A DNA stretch of 64,000 bases from Gammaproteobacteria bacterium (GCA_024234995.1 JACKNF010000009.1:1-64000), one strand, 5' to 3'; shown: positions 33,506 through 43,591, counted from the first letter of the stretch. Program-made: numbers and translations. Notes: generated from the sequence alone by a model not told the origin.

Positions 33506-34765
33506 TCAGCCCGGTGTCCGGCGGATACGTGCACCCAGATGAGAGAGTTTTTCCTCAATGCAGTCATAGCCCCGATCGATATGATAGATACGGTCGACGA
33601 CCGTATCGCCTTCCGCAATCAGTGCTGCGAGGATCAGGCTGGCCGAGGCCCGCAAATCCGTTGCCATCACGGGTGCGCCGGTCAGCCGGGGGACGCCGAT
33701 GCTGACGGCAGTATTGCCTTCCAGCTCAATTTGCGCGCCCATGCGTTGTAGCTCCAGTACGTGCATAAAGCGGTTTTCGAACACCGTCTCAGTAATCATG
33801 CCCGTTCCTTCAGCAACAGCGTTGAGAGCGACAAACTGGGCTTGCATGTCGGTTGGAAAGGCCGGGTAGGGTGCCGTGCGAATGCGCACTGCCTTGGGCC
33901 GGTTACCGTTCATATCGACTTCGATCCAGTCGGTACCGGTATTCACCTGGGCGCCCGTTTCTTCCAGCTTGAGCAGTACTGCTTCAAGAATATCCGGGCG
34001 GGTGTCCTTGACTTTGACCCGTCCGCCGGTGATGGCGCCAGCCAGCAGATAAGTGCCCGTTTCAATGCGATCCGGCATTACCCGGTAATGCGTCTTGTGT
34101 AAGCTTTCAACGCCTTCAACGATCAAGGTGTCAGTGCCAGCGCCGCTGATGCGCGCACCCATCGTATTCAAACATTCGGCGAGATCCACAACTTCCGGCT
34201 CGCGGGCGGCATTCTCGATGATCGTTGTACCTTGCGCGAGTGTCGCGGCCATTAATAAGTTTTCTGTGCCAGTTACCGTCACTAAATCCAGCACGATATG
34301 CGCGCCTCTCAACCGGTTGGCACGGGCGCGAATGTAGCCATTCTCGACCTTGATATCGGCGCCCATTGCCTCCAATCCTTTGATATGCAAGTTCACCGGC
34401 CGTGAACCGATAGCACAACCGCCTGGCAGTGACACATCAGCCTGGCCAAAACGAGCGACCAGCGGTCCCAGCACCAGGATCGAAGCACGCATGGTCCGCA
34501 CCAGTTCATAAGGTGCTTGAAAACTATGGATCGATCGAGGATCGACCTGGATATTCATCTTTTCGTCCACCACCAGGTCTACCCCCATCCGGCCTAGCAG
34601 TTCCATGGTGGTGGTGACATCTTGCAGATGCGGGACGTTGCGAATAGTCACCGGCGCATCGGCCAGCAGAGTGGCAGCCAGAATCGGCAACACAGCGTTT
34701 TTTGCGCCGGAAGCGCGCAGCTCCCCTTGCAGACACGCGCCGCCGGTAATAATCAGTTTGCTCAT
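33506..34765 (-). CDS. murA: UDP-N-acetylglucosamine 1-carboxyvinyltransferase
   Basis: A 419-residue enolpyruvyl transferase that starts peptidoglycan precursor synthesis by adding PEP to UDP-GlcNAc. K22 in GAKNAVLP and the catalytic C117 in LPGGCAIGSRPV (the fosfomycin target) are present, as are the DLRASASLILAAL and HIDRGYDCIEEKL end motifs. It follows ibaG by 21 bases, the common ibaG-murA-hisG order in gammaproteobacteria. Confidence 0.97.
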   Translation of the reverse strand: MSKLIITGGACLQGELRASGAKNAVLPILAATLLADAPVTIRNVPHLQDVTTTMELLGRMGVDLVVDEKMNIQVDPRSIHSFQAPYELVRTMRASILVLGPLVARFGQADVSLPGGCAIGSRPVNLHIKGLEAMGADIKVENGYIRARANRLRGAHIVLDLVTVTGTENLLMAATLAQGTTIIENAAREPEVVDLAECLNTMGARISGAGTDTLIVEGVESLHKTHYRVMPDRIETGTYLLAGAITGGRVKVKDTRPDILEAVLLKLEETGAQVNTGTDWIEVDMNGNRPKAVRIRTAPYPAFPTDMQAQFVALNAVAEGTGMITETVFENRFMHVLELQRMGAQIELEGNTAVSIGVPRLTGAPVMATDLRASASLILAALIAEGDTVVDRIYHIDRGYDCIEEKLSHLGARIRRTPG

Positions 34766-34786
34766 GAAGGCAGCGTCCGTGGGAGG

Positions 34787-35032
34787 TCAGGATTGCAATT
34801 TTTGCCAGGCATCCGGGGTACAGGTTTTCAACGACAGTGCGTGGATCTCTTCGCTTTCCATCCGTCCACCTAGCGCGGCATAGACAAGCCGGTGCTGTTG
34901 GATTAACGATTTTCCAGCGAAACCGTCACTGATGACGATGGCTTCAAAATGGACGCCATCATCGCCGCGGACGATGGCCTGTGCGCCCGGCAGTTGTTCT
35001 TCAATCAGATGCTCAATATCGTGGGCTTGCAT
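34787..35032 (-). CDS. ibaG: BolA/IbaG family protein
   Basis: An 81-residue BolA-fold protein starting MQAHDIEHLIEEQLPG, with GVHFEAIVISDGFAGKSLIQQHRLVYAAL and IHALSLKTCTPDAW. The size and placement next to murA identify the IbaG subgroup, which binds monothiol glutaredoxins and [2Fe-2S] clusters and is linked to acid stress. A GTG three codons earlier (35041) is the alternative start. It heads the ibaG-murA-hisG-hisD transcript; the mla genes normally preceding it are absent. Confidence 0.88.
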   Translation of the reverse strand: MQAHDIEHLIEEQLPGAQAIVRGDDGVHFEAIVISDGFAGKSLIQQHRLVYAALGGRMESEEIHALSLKTCTPDAWQKLQS

Positions 35033-35397
35033 AGGGTTCACAAAGGGCTGGGGAATCGGATTGTTGGGGACGGCAGTAGGTCGATAAAACTCTTAGTTTC
35101 CGGTCAAGCAGCCCGCAAGTCAAATAACTGCGATTGATCCAAGAGTATCTTTAAATAGGTTTAACCTTGGCATTTAGCAAGATCTGTAGCTATCCTTGCG
35201 GGCGATACGGATCGTTGTATGAGCCGGTTTGGGGCATCCCCCGGCAATAACTTTTCCGCACGCGCAATTCTGGCGACCAAAACTGGACAGGCAGGCCATC
35301 AAGGTTATGCCGGGCAATCCAAGGCGCTGGCCTGTTGGGGCAAGCCTCGTGTGATCAGTCAGAATTTTGATCAAAATCAATTCTTAAGGGTAGGGTT
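35033..35397. other. Divergent region between ibaG and the broken ppdK
   Basis: About 365 bases without a gene. It holds promoters in both directions. A G/C-rich hairpin (GCCGG...CCGGC with GGGG/CCCC inside) lies near 35222-35244. Nothing resembling mlaB or mlaC sequence was recognised. Confidence 0.4.
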
Positions 35398-38128
35398 ATG
35401 ACCAAGAAGTATATCTATAAGTACACTGAAGGGGATGGCAAGAACAAAATGCTGCTCGGCGGTAAGGGTGCCAATCTCTGCGAGATGACACAGATTGGTT
35501 TACGGGTGCCGCCAGGTTTCGTGATCACTACTGAAGCCTGCTTGGATTACATCAACGCCAATAATCGCTTGCCCGATGGGATCATGGGCGACTTGCGCGA
35601 ACACATGGCTTGGCTGGAGCAGGAAACCGGCAAGCAATTCGGCGGCGCCAGCAATCCCCTCCTGGTTTCGGTGCGCTCCGGCTCCGCCATGTCCATGCCG
35701 GGCATGATGGACACCATTCTCAATCTCGGTTTGAACGAAAGACACTTCTGCTTACTTGATCAAGCTGACGGCAACGAGCGCTTTGTTATGATGCTTACCG
35801 CCGCTTCATCCAGTTGTTCGGCAAGATTGCGCTGGGCGTGACGATCATTACTTCGACGAAGCACTTCGAGGCGACTGCCGCGCCGGGGTGAAGGTGGATG
35901 GGCCCTGAGTGCCGAGGATCTACGCGATATCGGCCAGTTGTTCCTGCAAGTCGTCCAGGAGCAGACCGGGCGGCCGTTCCCGCAAGATCCCTATGAGCAG
36001 TTGGAGCTGGCGGTCAAGGCGGTGTTCAACTCGTGGATGGGTCAGCGCGCCGTGGACTACCGCCGCGAGTTCAAGATCACCCCGGAGCAGGCTAACGGCA
36101 CCGCCGTCAATATCGTGACCATGGTGTTCGGCAACATGGGTAACGATTGCTCGACTGGCGTGGGTTTCACCCGCGACCCCGGCACCGGCGAAACGTCGCG
36201 TATGGCGAATACCTGGTCAACGCCCAGGGCGAGGACGTGGTCGCCGGTATCCGTACCCCGAAGCCGGTCGCGGAGATGAAGGACGAAATGCTGTGCTGTA
36301 CGGGCAACTCGTCGAACTGCGTAACAAACTGGAAGGTCACTATCACGAAGTGCAGGACTACGAGTACACCATTGAGAAGGGTGTGTTGTATTGCCTGCAA
36401 ACCCGCAATGGCAAGATGAATGCCCAGGCCATGGTGCGTAGCTCGGTGGAAATGGCCAATGAGGGCTTGATCACCCGCGAAAAGGCGTTGTTGTGGATCG
36501 ATCCCGAGTCGCTCTGAACAGATGATGTTCCGCAGCTTGATCCCAAGCAAAAGTGCGCGCTTATGGCGTTGGGAATGGGTGCATCTCCGGTGCTTCGTCG
36601 GGCAAGATCGTGTTCGATGCTGACACTGCAGTGAACGCGGGCGCGGCGCCAACGAGAAAATCATTCTGGTGCGCGAGAAACCAAGCCGGAGGACATCCAT
36701 GGCTTCTGCCGCCGTGCATTCTGACCAGCCGTGGCGGCAAGACCTCCCACGCGGCGGTCGTGGCGCGCGCGGCATGGGCAAGCCCTGCGTGGTCGGCGCG
36801 GAAGACATTCTGGTCAACGTGCATCAGCGCCAGGCTATCATCGGCGACAAGGTGCTGCTGAGGGCGACGTGGTCACCATCGACGGCGGTACCGGCCAAGT
36901 CTATCTGGGCGCTGTTCCCACCGTCGAGCCGGAGTTTACCCCGGAATTACGCACCTTACTGAGCTGGCCGACGAAATCGCTACCCTCAGGTGATGGCGAA
37001 CGCGGATATCCGGAAGCGGCGCAGCGCGCTCAACTACGGCGCGATGGGTATCGGCCTGCCACCGAGCGCATGTTCAATGCCAGGCGAACGGTTGCCGCTG
37101 GTCCTGGAGATGATCCTGGCCGAGACCACTGAGGACCGCGAAGCGCTGGCCAAGTTGCTGCCGATGCAGCGCAGCGACTTCCGAAATCTTCCGGTGATGG
37201 CCCCGCGTCCGGTCACGGTTCGCCTGCTGGATCCGCCGATTCACGAGTTCTGCCTTCTGAGCAGACCCTAATCGACGATATCGAGCATCTGCGCCATCTG
37301 CGCCATACTGCCCAGGGTCTGAAGCGATCAGCCAGATTCTCAGCCAGGTCAACCCGAAGGCCGTCGAACAACTCGGTATTCTCAACGACGCACCTGGTCG
37401 CCGACGTTGGCCAAGAAGGAAGAAACCTGCAAAGGCGCGCGCCCTGCACGAAATCAACCTGATGCTGGGTCATCGCGGTGTCCGCCTGGGTCTGACCTAT
37501 CCCTGAAATTTACAAGATGCAGATCCGCGCCATTCTGGAAGCGGCGGCGGAATGTATCCAGGAGAAGGTGAACGTCCATCCTGAAATCGGTAGCCGCAGG
37601 TGTGCACCGTGGAAGAGTTGAAGCGGGTGAAGGCGTTGGTCGACGAGGTGCTGCCCCAGGTCGAGTGCGCACGCGGTCAAGGTGCACTTCGAGTTCGGCA
37701 CCATGATGGAAGTGGTGCGGGCCTGTCTGCGCGCTGGTGAAATTGCCGGTGTCGCTGAATTCTTCTCGTTCGGCACCAATGACTTGACCCAGGCTACGTT
37801 CTCGTTCTCGCGCGAGGACGCGGAGAATAAGTTCCTGCCCTTCTATAACTCCGCCAAGATTCTCAAGGATAATCCGTTCGAGGCGCTGGATACGGCGGGC
37901 GTCGGTCAGTTGATGCAGTTCGCGGTCGAAAATGGCCGGAAGACTCGTGGTGGTCTCAAGGTCGGCATTTGCGGCGAACAGGGCGGTCATCCGGCTTCGA
38001 TGCGGTTCTGCCACTATGCTAATCTGACTTACGTGTCTTGCTCATCGCCCCGGGTGCCGATTGCCCGGCTGGCGGCGGCGCACGCCAAGTTGTTGGAAGG
38101 CGAATTTAAGCCCGCTACCAGCGGCTGA
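35398..38128 (+). pseudogene. ppdK: Pyruvate, phosphate dikinase broken by many indels
   Basis: The stretch has the full length of ppdK (about 2.7 kb) and family motifs in order: the start KYIYKYTEGDGKNKMLLGGKGANLCEMT, VSVRSGSAMSMPGMMDTILNLG, the phosphohistidine region RGGKTSHAAVVAR, VTVRLLDPPIHEF, and the C-terminal FFSFGTNDLTQATF and VGICGEQGGHP. The frame shifts repeatedly, near 35787, 35839, 35900, 36192, 36290, 36590, 36645, 36687, 36768, 36858, 36968 and others, mostly as single-base losses, plus an in-frame TGA at 36515. Local GC is clearly higher than the neighbours. The intact enzyme would interconvert pyruvate and PEP. Either a fresh pseudogene or a local sequence-quality problem. 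Confidence 0.85.
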
Positions 38129-38176
38129 TAATGAGAGGCGGCGTTGCGTGGAGCAGCGCCGTTGTTGAGAATGCGA

Positions 38177-38204
38177 GGGGCGGCTGCGGCCGCCCCTGTT
38201 TTTT
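38177..38204 (+). terminator. Rho-independent terminator after ppdK
   Basis: Stem GGGGCGGC (38177-38184) pairs with GCCGCCCC (38189-38196) around TGCG, followed by TGTTTTTT. It ends the ppdK transcript and separates it from kdsD. Confidence 0.88.
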
Positions 38205-38284
38205 GATAAAACTTCCGGATCAAAATGGAAGCAAATGCTCTTTGCAGAGATGACTGGATAACTGAATCTGATTTCGACTAAAAC

Positions 38285-39256
38285 ATGCACCCCGATCAAC
38301 TGAAACGTCTGGCCAGCCAGGTTTTGACGATTGAAGCTCAGGCTGTTGAACAGTTGCAAAGCCGTATTGATGACCGCTTTGTCCATGCTTGCAATCTCAT
38401 GCTCCATTGCCAGGGCCGGATCGTGGTTCTCGGCATGGGCAAATCCGGGCATATCGGCGGCAAAATCGCTGCAACCTTGGCGAGCACCGGCAGTCCAGCC
38501 TTTTTCGTTCATCCTGCCGAAGCCAGCCACGGGGATATGGGTATGATTACTGCTCAGGATGTCGTGCTGGCACTGTCAAATTCCGGCGAAACCGATGAAA
38601 TTTTGACCCTACTGCCGTTAATTAAGCGCTTAGGTGTTCCCCTGATTGCTTTGACCGGTAATCCTGCTTCGACGCTGGCTGAGACTGCCGAGGTTCATAT
38701 CGACGTTAGTGTTCCCCAGGAAGCCTGTCCATTGGGGCTAGCGCCAACCTCAAGCACCACCGCCACACTGGCGATGGGCGATGCCTTAGCTGTGGCGTTG
38801 CTGGAAGCGCGAGGTTTCACCGCCGAAGATTTTGCCCGTTCTCATCCAGGCGGCCGTCTTGGGCGCCGCCTGCTGCTGCTGACTGATGACGTGATGCATA
38901 CCGGTGAGCAGATGCCATGCAGCGCTCCCGGCGATCTGCTGAAAGATGCTCTGTTGGAAATGAGCCGTAAGAGCCTGGGAACCACCGTGGTGGTGGACGG
39001 AGAAGACCGGATATTGGGCGTGTTTACCGACGGCGATTTACGCCGGGCGCTTGACCGGCAAGTGGATGTGCATACCGCCCGGGTTGCTCAAGTTATGACA
39101 CATCCTTGCAGAACCATCGCGCTGGGCACACTGGCCGCTGAGGCCCTGCGTATGATGCAGGAATACCGGATTAACGCCCTGCCAGTGGTAAACTCTACCG
39201 GAAAACTGGCCGGTGTGCTTAACATGCATGATCTATTGCGCGCTGGTGTACTGTAG
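38285..39256 (+). CDS. kdsD: Arabinose-5-phosphate isomerase
   Basis: A 323-residue enzyme converting ribulose 5-phosphate to arabinose 5-phosphate, the first step of Kdo synthesis for LPS. The SIS domain (about residues 30-180) has GMGKSGHIGGKIAATLAS, HPAEASHGDMGM and ALSNSGETDEI; two CBS domains follow (about 205-323). It begins the kdsD-kdsC-lptC-lptA-lptB-rpoN string; kdsC starts 27 bases later. Confidence 0.95.
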   Translation: MHPDQLKRLASQVLTIEAQAVEQLQSRIDDRFVHACNLMLHCQGRIVVLGMGKSGHIGGKIAATLASTGSPAFFVHPAEASHGDMGMITAQDVVLALSNSGETDEILTLLPLIKRLGVPLIALTGNPASTLAETAEVHIDVSVPQEACPLGLAPTSSTTATLAMGDALAVALLEARGFTAEDFARSHPGGRLGRRLLLLTDDVMHTGEQMPCSAPGDLLKDALLEMSRKSLGTTVVVDGEDRILGVFTDGDLRRALDRQVDVHTARVAQVMTHPCRTIALGTLAAEALRMMQEYRINALPVVNSTGKLAGVLNMHDLLRAGVL

Positions 39257-39283
39257 TAGCCTCCGACCCTCAGGAAACAGGCG

Positions 39284-39805
39284 ATGCACGATGTATTGAG
39301 CAAGGCTGCCCAGATTCAATTGGTTATCTTCGACGTGGACGGAGTACTCACCGATGGCCGTCTGTATCTGGGTAACGACGGTAATGAATTCAAAGCCTTT
39401 CATATCCGCGACGGTCACGGGATCAAGATGCTGCTCGATGCCGGGGTGGACATCGCCATCATCTCCGGTCGCCATGCAGCTTCCGTAGAGCGGCGCATAA
39501 CCGACCTGGGCATTCGTTATGCTTATCTGGGGGTACAGGATAAACGGGCGGCATTCAACAATCTGCTGGTACGATTGAGCCTGACTGCTGATCAAGTCGC
39601 TTATGTCGGTGATGATTTGATCGATCTGCCCGTCATGACTCAAGCCGGTCTGGCGATTGCCGTGCAGGATGCAGATCCTTTTGTCAAACAATATGCTCAT
39701 TGGCAAACTCCCCATCGGGGCGGGTATGGTGCAGCGCGTGATGTCTGTGAGCTGGTGCTGGAAGCGCGTGGTCAGCTGAGATCAGCGCGGAGCCGCTACC
39801 TTTGA
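39284..39805 (+). CDS. kdsC: 3-deoxy-D-manno-octulosonate 8-phosphate phosphatase
   Basis: A 173-residue C0-type HAD phosphatase removing phosphate from Kdo-8-P. The nucleophile motif FDVDGVLTDGRL, the ISGRHAASVERR middle motif and GDDLIDLPVM acidic motif are all present. It works as a tetramer in the cytosol. Its TGA overlaps the TTG start of lptC, indicating coupled translation. Confidence 0.95.
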   Translation: MHDVLSKAAQIQLVIFDVDGVLTDGRLYLGNDGNEFKAFHIRDGHGIKMLLDAGVDIAIISGRHAASVERRITDLGIRYAYLGVQDKRAAFNNLLVRLSLTADQVAYVGDDLIDLPVMTQAGLAIAVQDADPFVKQYAHWQTPHRGGYGAARDVCELVLEARGQLRSARSRYL

Positions 39806-40395
39806 CGTTGCCCTCCAGTATCACGGCTCGCGGCGTCCTTTATCTGATCGGGTTGACCTTGCTGGCCAGTTTGAGCTATGGCCTGCTGCGCTGGGTGGAA
39901 TCCGGGTTACGTGAGCCGGAACCCGCTAAAAGCCAAGAACCGGTGATGATTATCGATCGCTTCCGGGCAGTGCGTCTCAGCACTATCGGTTTACGGGAAT
40001 ATGTCATTGAAGCACCGCAACTGTCTAATTTTCCTGATAAACTTGGTACTCAGATCGAATGGCCGGTGCTAGACTGGTATCAACTGGATGGCTTGACGCG
40101 CGAGTGGCGGTTACAAGCGGAACAAGGCTGGGTTGCCGCTGACCAGCAGATCGTGCGCCTGAAGGGGGCAGTGACGATGATCCGGCTTGCCACCAGCGGC
40201 AAACCACCGATGACCGTGACCACTCACGACGTGCTGATCCGGACTCGTGAGCGTTACGTTGAAACCGCCGCGCCGGCGCAGGCCATCACCCCTGGTAGCG
40301 AATTGCGCGCTATTGGAGTCCGTGCCTGGCTGGATCAGGAACGTTTGGAACTGCTTTCCGAAGTAAGAGGTACTTATGAACCCCCCAAGCCCTAG
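39802..40395 (+). CDS. lptC: LPS export ABC transporter periplasmic protein LptC
   Basis: A 197-residue bitopic protein with one N-terminal transmembrane helix (GVLYLIGLTLLASLSYGLL) and a periplasmic beta-jellyroll of the LptC/LptA type. LptC receives LPS from LptB2FG and passes it to LptA. A TTG start at 39802 overlapping the kdsC stop is required because no ATG precedes the helix. Sequence is weakly conserved, as usual; identity rests on topology and position. It overlaps lptA by 20 bases. Confidence 0.88.
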   Translation: MTLPSSITARGVLYLIGLTLLASLSYGLLRWVESGLREPEPAKSQEPVMIIDRFRAVRLSTIGLREYVIEAPQLSNFPDKLGTQIEWPVLDWYQLDGLTREWRLQAEQGWVAADQQIVRLKGAVTMIRLATSGKPPMTVTTHDVLIRTRERYVETAAPAQAITPGSELRAIGVRAWLDQERLELLSEVRGTYEPPKP

Positions 40396-40897
40396 ATTTG
40401 GCTGGGCGTTAGCATTAGCGCTGGCGTCATCGTTGGCCATTGCCCTCCCAGAAGACCGCAACCAACCCATCCAACTGGAAGCCAGCCGCGGGCAAATCGA
40501 CCAGAAGACCGGTGTTAGCATTTACGAGGGCAACGTGGTGATCAGCCAAGGTTCTATGCGGCTGACCGCTGACACCGCCACTATTTATGTCAAGGAGGGC
40601 GGTTTCCAGCGCATGGAGGCGGCTGGCAAGCCAGCGACCCTCCGTTACCGGCCAGCAGTGGATAAACCGGAAATTCAGGGAACCAGCCCGCGGGTCGAAT
40701 ACGATGTAGTCAGCGCCAAGGTTGTTATGAGCGGTGGTGCCCGGTTAACCCAGGGCCAAGATGTGTTTACCGGTGACCGGGTTGAATACGATCTTAAGGA
40801 TGATGTAGTGCGTGCTCGCGGTGCCGGTAATCAGGGCCGTATCCAGTTTACTATCCAGCCGCGCACCCAGAATGGGCCGCCAGCCAGGAAGCCTTAA
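40376..40897 (+). CDS. lptA: LPS transport periplasmic protein LptA
   Basis: A 173-residue periplasmic OstA-like protein with a signal peptide (WALALALASSLAIA) and the beta-jellyroll pattern: QPIQLEASRGQIDQKTG, YEGNVVISQGSMRLTADTATIY, and VFTGDRVEYDLKDDVVRARG. LptA polymers bridge the periplasm for LPS export. An AGAGGT box precedes the ATG. Its stop is two bases before lptB. Confidence 0.93.
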   Translation: MNPPSPRFGWALALALASSLAIALPEDRNQPIQLEASRGQIDQKTGVSIYEGNVVISQGSMRLTADTATIYVKEGGFQRMEAAGKPATLRYRPAVDKPEIQGTSPRVEYDVVSAKVVMSGGARLTQGQDVFTGDRVEYDLKDDVVRARGAGNQGRIQFTIQPRTQNGPPARKP

Positions 40898-40899
40898 AT

Positions 40900-41625
40900 A
40901 TGGCTCAGTTGGTTGCCCGCGAAATCGTCAAGCACTACCGCAAGCGAGCCGTAGTGGATGCGGCTTCGTTGACCGTCGCCAGTGGCGAAGTTATCGGCTT
41001 GCTGGGGCCGAATGGCGCAGGTAAAACAACCTGTTTTTACATGATTGTCGGCCTGATTCATTGCGACGGAGGGCGGGTGTTGCTGGATGATCGTGACCTG
41101 ACGCATCTACCGATGCATGCTCGTGCCCGGTTAGGCGTGGGCTATCTGCCCCAAGAACCGTCGGTGTTCCGCCGCATGAGTGTTCTGGATAATGTGTTAG
41201 CTATTCTGGAGACCCGCCGTGAACTCTCACGTACTGAGCGCCGCGCGCGGGCTGAGGAATTACTGCATGAACTGCATGTCGGCCACTTGCAGAGCAGTTC
41301 GGGTATCAGTCTGTCAGGCGGTGAACGCCGGCGGGTGGAAATCGCTCGGGCGTTGGCCGCTAATCCAGCGTTTATTTTGCTTGATGAACCCTTTGCCGGT
41401 GTCGATCCCTTGTCGGTTTTGGATATCCAGCGCATTATCAGTCATCTTTCCGATCGTGGAATCGGCGTGTTGATTACTGATCACAATGTCCGGGAGACGC
41501 TGGGTATTTGCGATCGTGCGTACATTCTTAGCGAAGGCCGGGTGATCGCTGAAGGCGATTCGACCGCCATCCTTGCTAACCAGCAGGTTCGTCAAGTTTA
41601 TCTCGGTGAATCCTTTCAGTTGTGA
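40900..41625 (+). CDS. lptB: LPS export ABC transporter ATPase LptB
   Basis: A 241-residue ABC ATPase powering LPS extraction with LptFG. Walker A is GPNGAGKTT, the Q-loop lies in GYLPQEPSVFRRMSV, signature LSGGERRRVEIARAL, Walker B FILLDEPFAGVDP, and the H-loop LITDHNVRETL. Full length and highly typical. The gene continues the lpt run and is followed by rpoN after about 110 bases. Confidence 0.97.
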   Translation: MAQLVAREIVKHYRKRAVVDAASLTVASGEVIGLLGPNGAGKTTCFYMIVGLIHCDGGRVLLDDRDLTHLPMHARARLGVGYLPQEPSVFRRMSVLDNVLAILETRRELSRTERRARAEELLHELHVGHLQSSSGISLSGGERRRVEIARALAANPAFILLDEPFAGVDPLSVLDIQRIISHLSDRGIGVLITDHNVRETLGICDRAYILSEGRVIAEGDSTAILANQQVRQVYLGESFQL

Positions 41626-41732
41626 ATCGGGGTAAAATAGCTACGTTCTCTTTTCTTTAACACGGAATGCATAAAACCGGCTAGGATTATAGGTAGCCTT
41701 AGTTCAATGGATCGACGCTAGATCGTATTGTT

Positions 41733-43196
41733 ATGAGACAGTCATTGCAGCTTCGCTTGGGTCAACAACTGACTATGACCCCCCAATTGCAGCAGGCTAT
41801 TCGCCTTCTGCAACTGTCCAGTCTTGACTTGCAGACGGAGATTCAAACTATTCTCGATTCCAACCTGATGTTGGAACGGTCTGACGAGCTGCCCGAGTTG
41901 CCTGTGCAACCGGAAACTCTGGCAGCCCAAACTGCAGCAGACACCAGCGCCGAAACTGAGATCGGTGCAGCCAGCACCGACAATCTGCCGGAAGAACTGC
42001 CAGTCGACAGCGGTTGGGAAGACATCTACGAATCCTATGACGGTGCCACCAGCTATTCACGGGGTGAGGATGATGAATGGGACCCCTACGAGCGCTACAC
42101 AGGCGCGAGTGAATCTCTGCGCGATTATCTTTACTGGCAAATGCGGCTGACGCCGTTCAGTGACCGGGAATTGGAAGTGGCGACCGCAATTATCGATGCG
42201 ATCAACGAATCCGGTTATTTGGCTATGCCGCTGGAAGAGATTTGCCAGGGATTACCGGACGGAGTTGCGGTAACCTTGGTGGAAGCCGAAGCAGTGCTCA
42301 AACTGATCCAGCATTTTGATCCCCAAGGAGTCGCTGCCCGTAATCCGGCCGAATGCCTGTTGTTACAGTTGGAAGCATTGCCGGAGGAAACGCTTTGGCT
42401 GGCTGAGGCCCGTCAGCTGGTCGAGCAGCACTTGGATCTGCTCGCTAATCACGATTTCAATGGATTGATGCGCCGGCTCAAGGTCTCGCGCGAAACATTG
42501 CAAGGGATTATCAGCCTGATCCAGTCGTTGAATCCCTATCCTGGCGCCCGTTTGTCGAATGATGAACCACAGTATGTGATACCGGACGTTCTCGTCTATC
42601 GGCAGCATACCGCTTGGCGCGTGGAACTGAATCCTGAGAGCACCCCCAAGCTGCGGATTAATGCCCGCTACGCAGCCATGACGCGGCGCAATGGTCAGAG
42701 CAGTGATACTGCTTATCTCAAAAATCACTTGCAGGAGGCGCGCTGGTTTTTAAAAAGTTTGCAAAATCGTAACGAGACCCTGCTCAAGGTCGCGACCTGC
42801 ATTGTCGGACGCCAGCGGGAATTTCTCGAGCATGGCGATGAGTACATGAAGCCACTGATTCTGCGCGATATTGCTGAAACTCTGGGGATGCACGAATCAA
42901 CTATTTCGCGCGTCACTACTCAGAAGTATATGCACACGCCGCGCGGCATTTATGAGTTAAAATACTTTTTTTCCAGCCACGTCGGCACCAGTGACGGTGG
43001 CGAATGCTCTTCCACCGCCATCCGCGCCATGATCCGCAAACTGATACAGGCGGAAAACCCCGGTAAGCCGCTCAGTGACGAAAAAATTGCTAAATTGCTC
43101 GGCACCGAGGGGATTCAAGTGGCCCGGCGGACGGTGGCAAAATACCGGGAGGCGATGTCTATTCCGTCGTCTTCAGATCGTAAACGCCTCGTCTGA
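41733..43196 (+). CDS. rpoN: RNA polymerase sigma-54 factor
   Basis: A 487-residue sigma-54. The glutamine-rich activator-interacting region I (LRLGQQLTMTPQLQQAIRLL) is at the start, followed by an acidic region II with EDDEWDPYERY, the core-binding domain, the helix-turn-helix HESTISRVTTQKYMHTPRG, and the RpoN box ARRTVAKYREAM near the C-terminus. It directs transcription from -24/-12 promoters with enhancer-binding proteins. The order lptB-rpoN-hpf is standard in gammaproteobacteria. Confidence 0.97.
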   Translation: MRQSLQLRLGQQLTMTPQLQQAIRLLQLSSLDLQTEIQTILDSNLMLERSDELPELPVQPETLAAQTAADTSAETEIGAASTDNLPEELPVDSGWEDIYESYDGATSYSRGEDDEWDPYERYTGASESLRDYLYWQMRLTPFSDRELEVATAIIDAINESGYLAMPLEEICQGLPDGVAVTLVEAEAVLKLIQHFDPQGVAARNPAECLLLQLEALPEETLWLAEARQLVEQHLDLLANHDFNGLMRRLKVSRETLQGIISLIQSLNPYPGARLSNDEPQYVIPDVLVYRQHTAWRVELNPESTPKLRINARYAAMTRRNGQSSDTAYLKNHLQEARWFLKSLQNRNETLLKVATCIVGRQREFLEHGDEYMKPLILRDIAETLGMHESTISRVTTQKYMHTPRGIYELKYFFSSHVGTSDGGECSSTAIRAMIRKLIQAENPGKPLSDEKIAKLLGTEGIQVARRTVAKYREAMSIPSSSDRKRLV

Positions 43197-43267
43197 ATGG
43201 CTGGAGTTTTCCGCCCCGGCCTTCCAATCAAAGCCAGACCCAGACCTGCGAGTCAGGAGCCCATACC

Positions 43268-43591
43268 ATGCAAATTAAACTGAGCGGACACCACATCGAA
43301 ATCACCCCGGCACTGCACGACTATGTGCATGGCAAGCTGGAACGCATTGAGCGGCATTTCGACAGTGTCACCAGTATTCAGGTGATTCTCAGCGTTGAGA
43401 AGTTGCGCCAGAAAGCCGAGGCGACTATCCATGTGACCGGAAACGAAATTTTTGCCGATGCTGTCGATGAAGATCTGTACGCTGCGATTGACGCTCTAAG
43501 CGATAAGATCGATCGCCAAATCAAGAAGCACAAGGAAAAATTGACAGAAAAACACCGCAGCGAAAAGGCACGCGATTATTCCCAGCCCTGA
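43268..43591 (+). CDS. hpf: Ribosome hibernation promoting factor, short form
   Basis: A 107-residue HPF/YfiA-type protein that binds the 30S decoding centre and promotes 100S ribosome dimers. It starts MQIKLSGHHIEITPALHDYVHGKLERIERHF and has EATIHVTGNEIFADAVDEDLYAAIDALSDKIDRQIKKHKEK. It lacks the C-terminal dimerisation domain of long HPF. It follows rpoN as usual, and a terminator follows it. Confidence 0.95.
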   Translation: MQIKLSGHHIEITPALHDYVHGKLERIERHFDSVTSIQVILSVEKLRQKAEATIHVTGNEIFADAVDEDLYAAIDALSDKIDRQIKKHKEKLTEKHRSEKARDYSQP

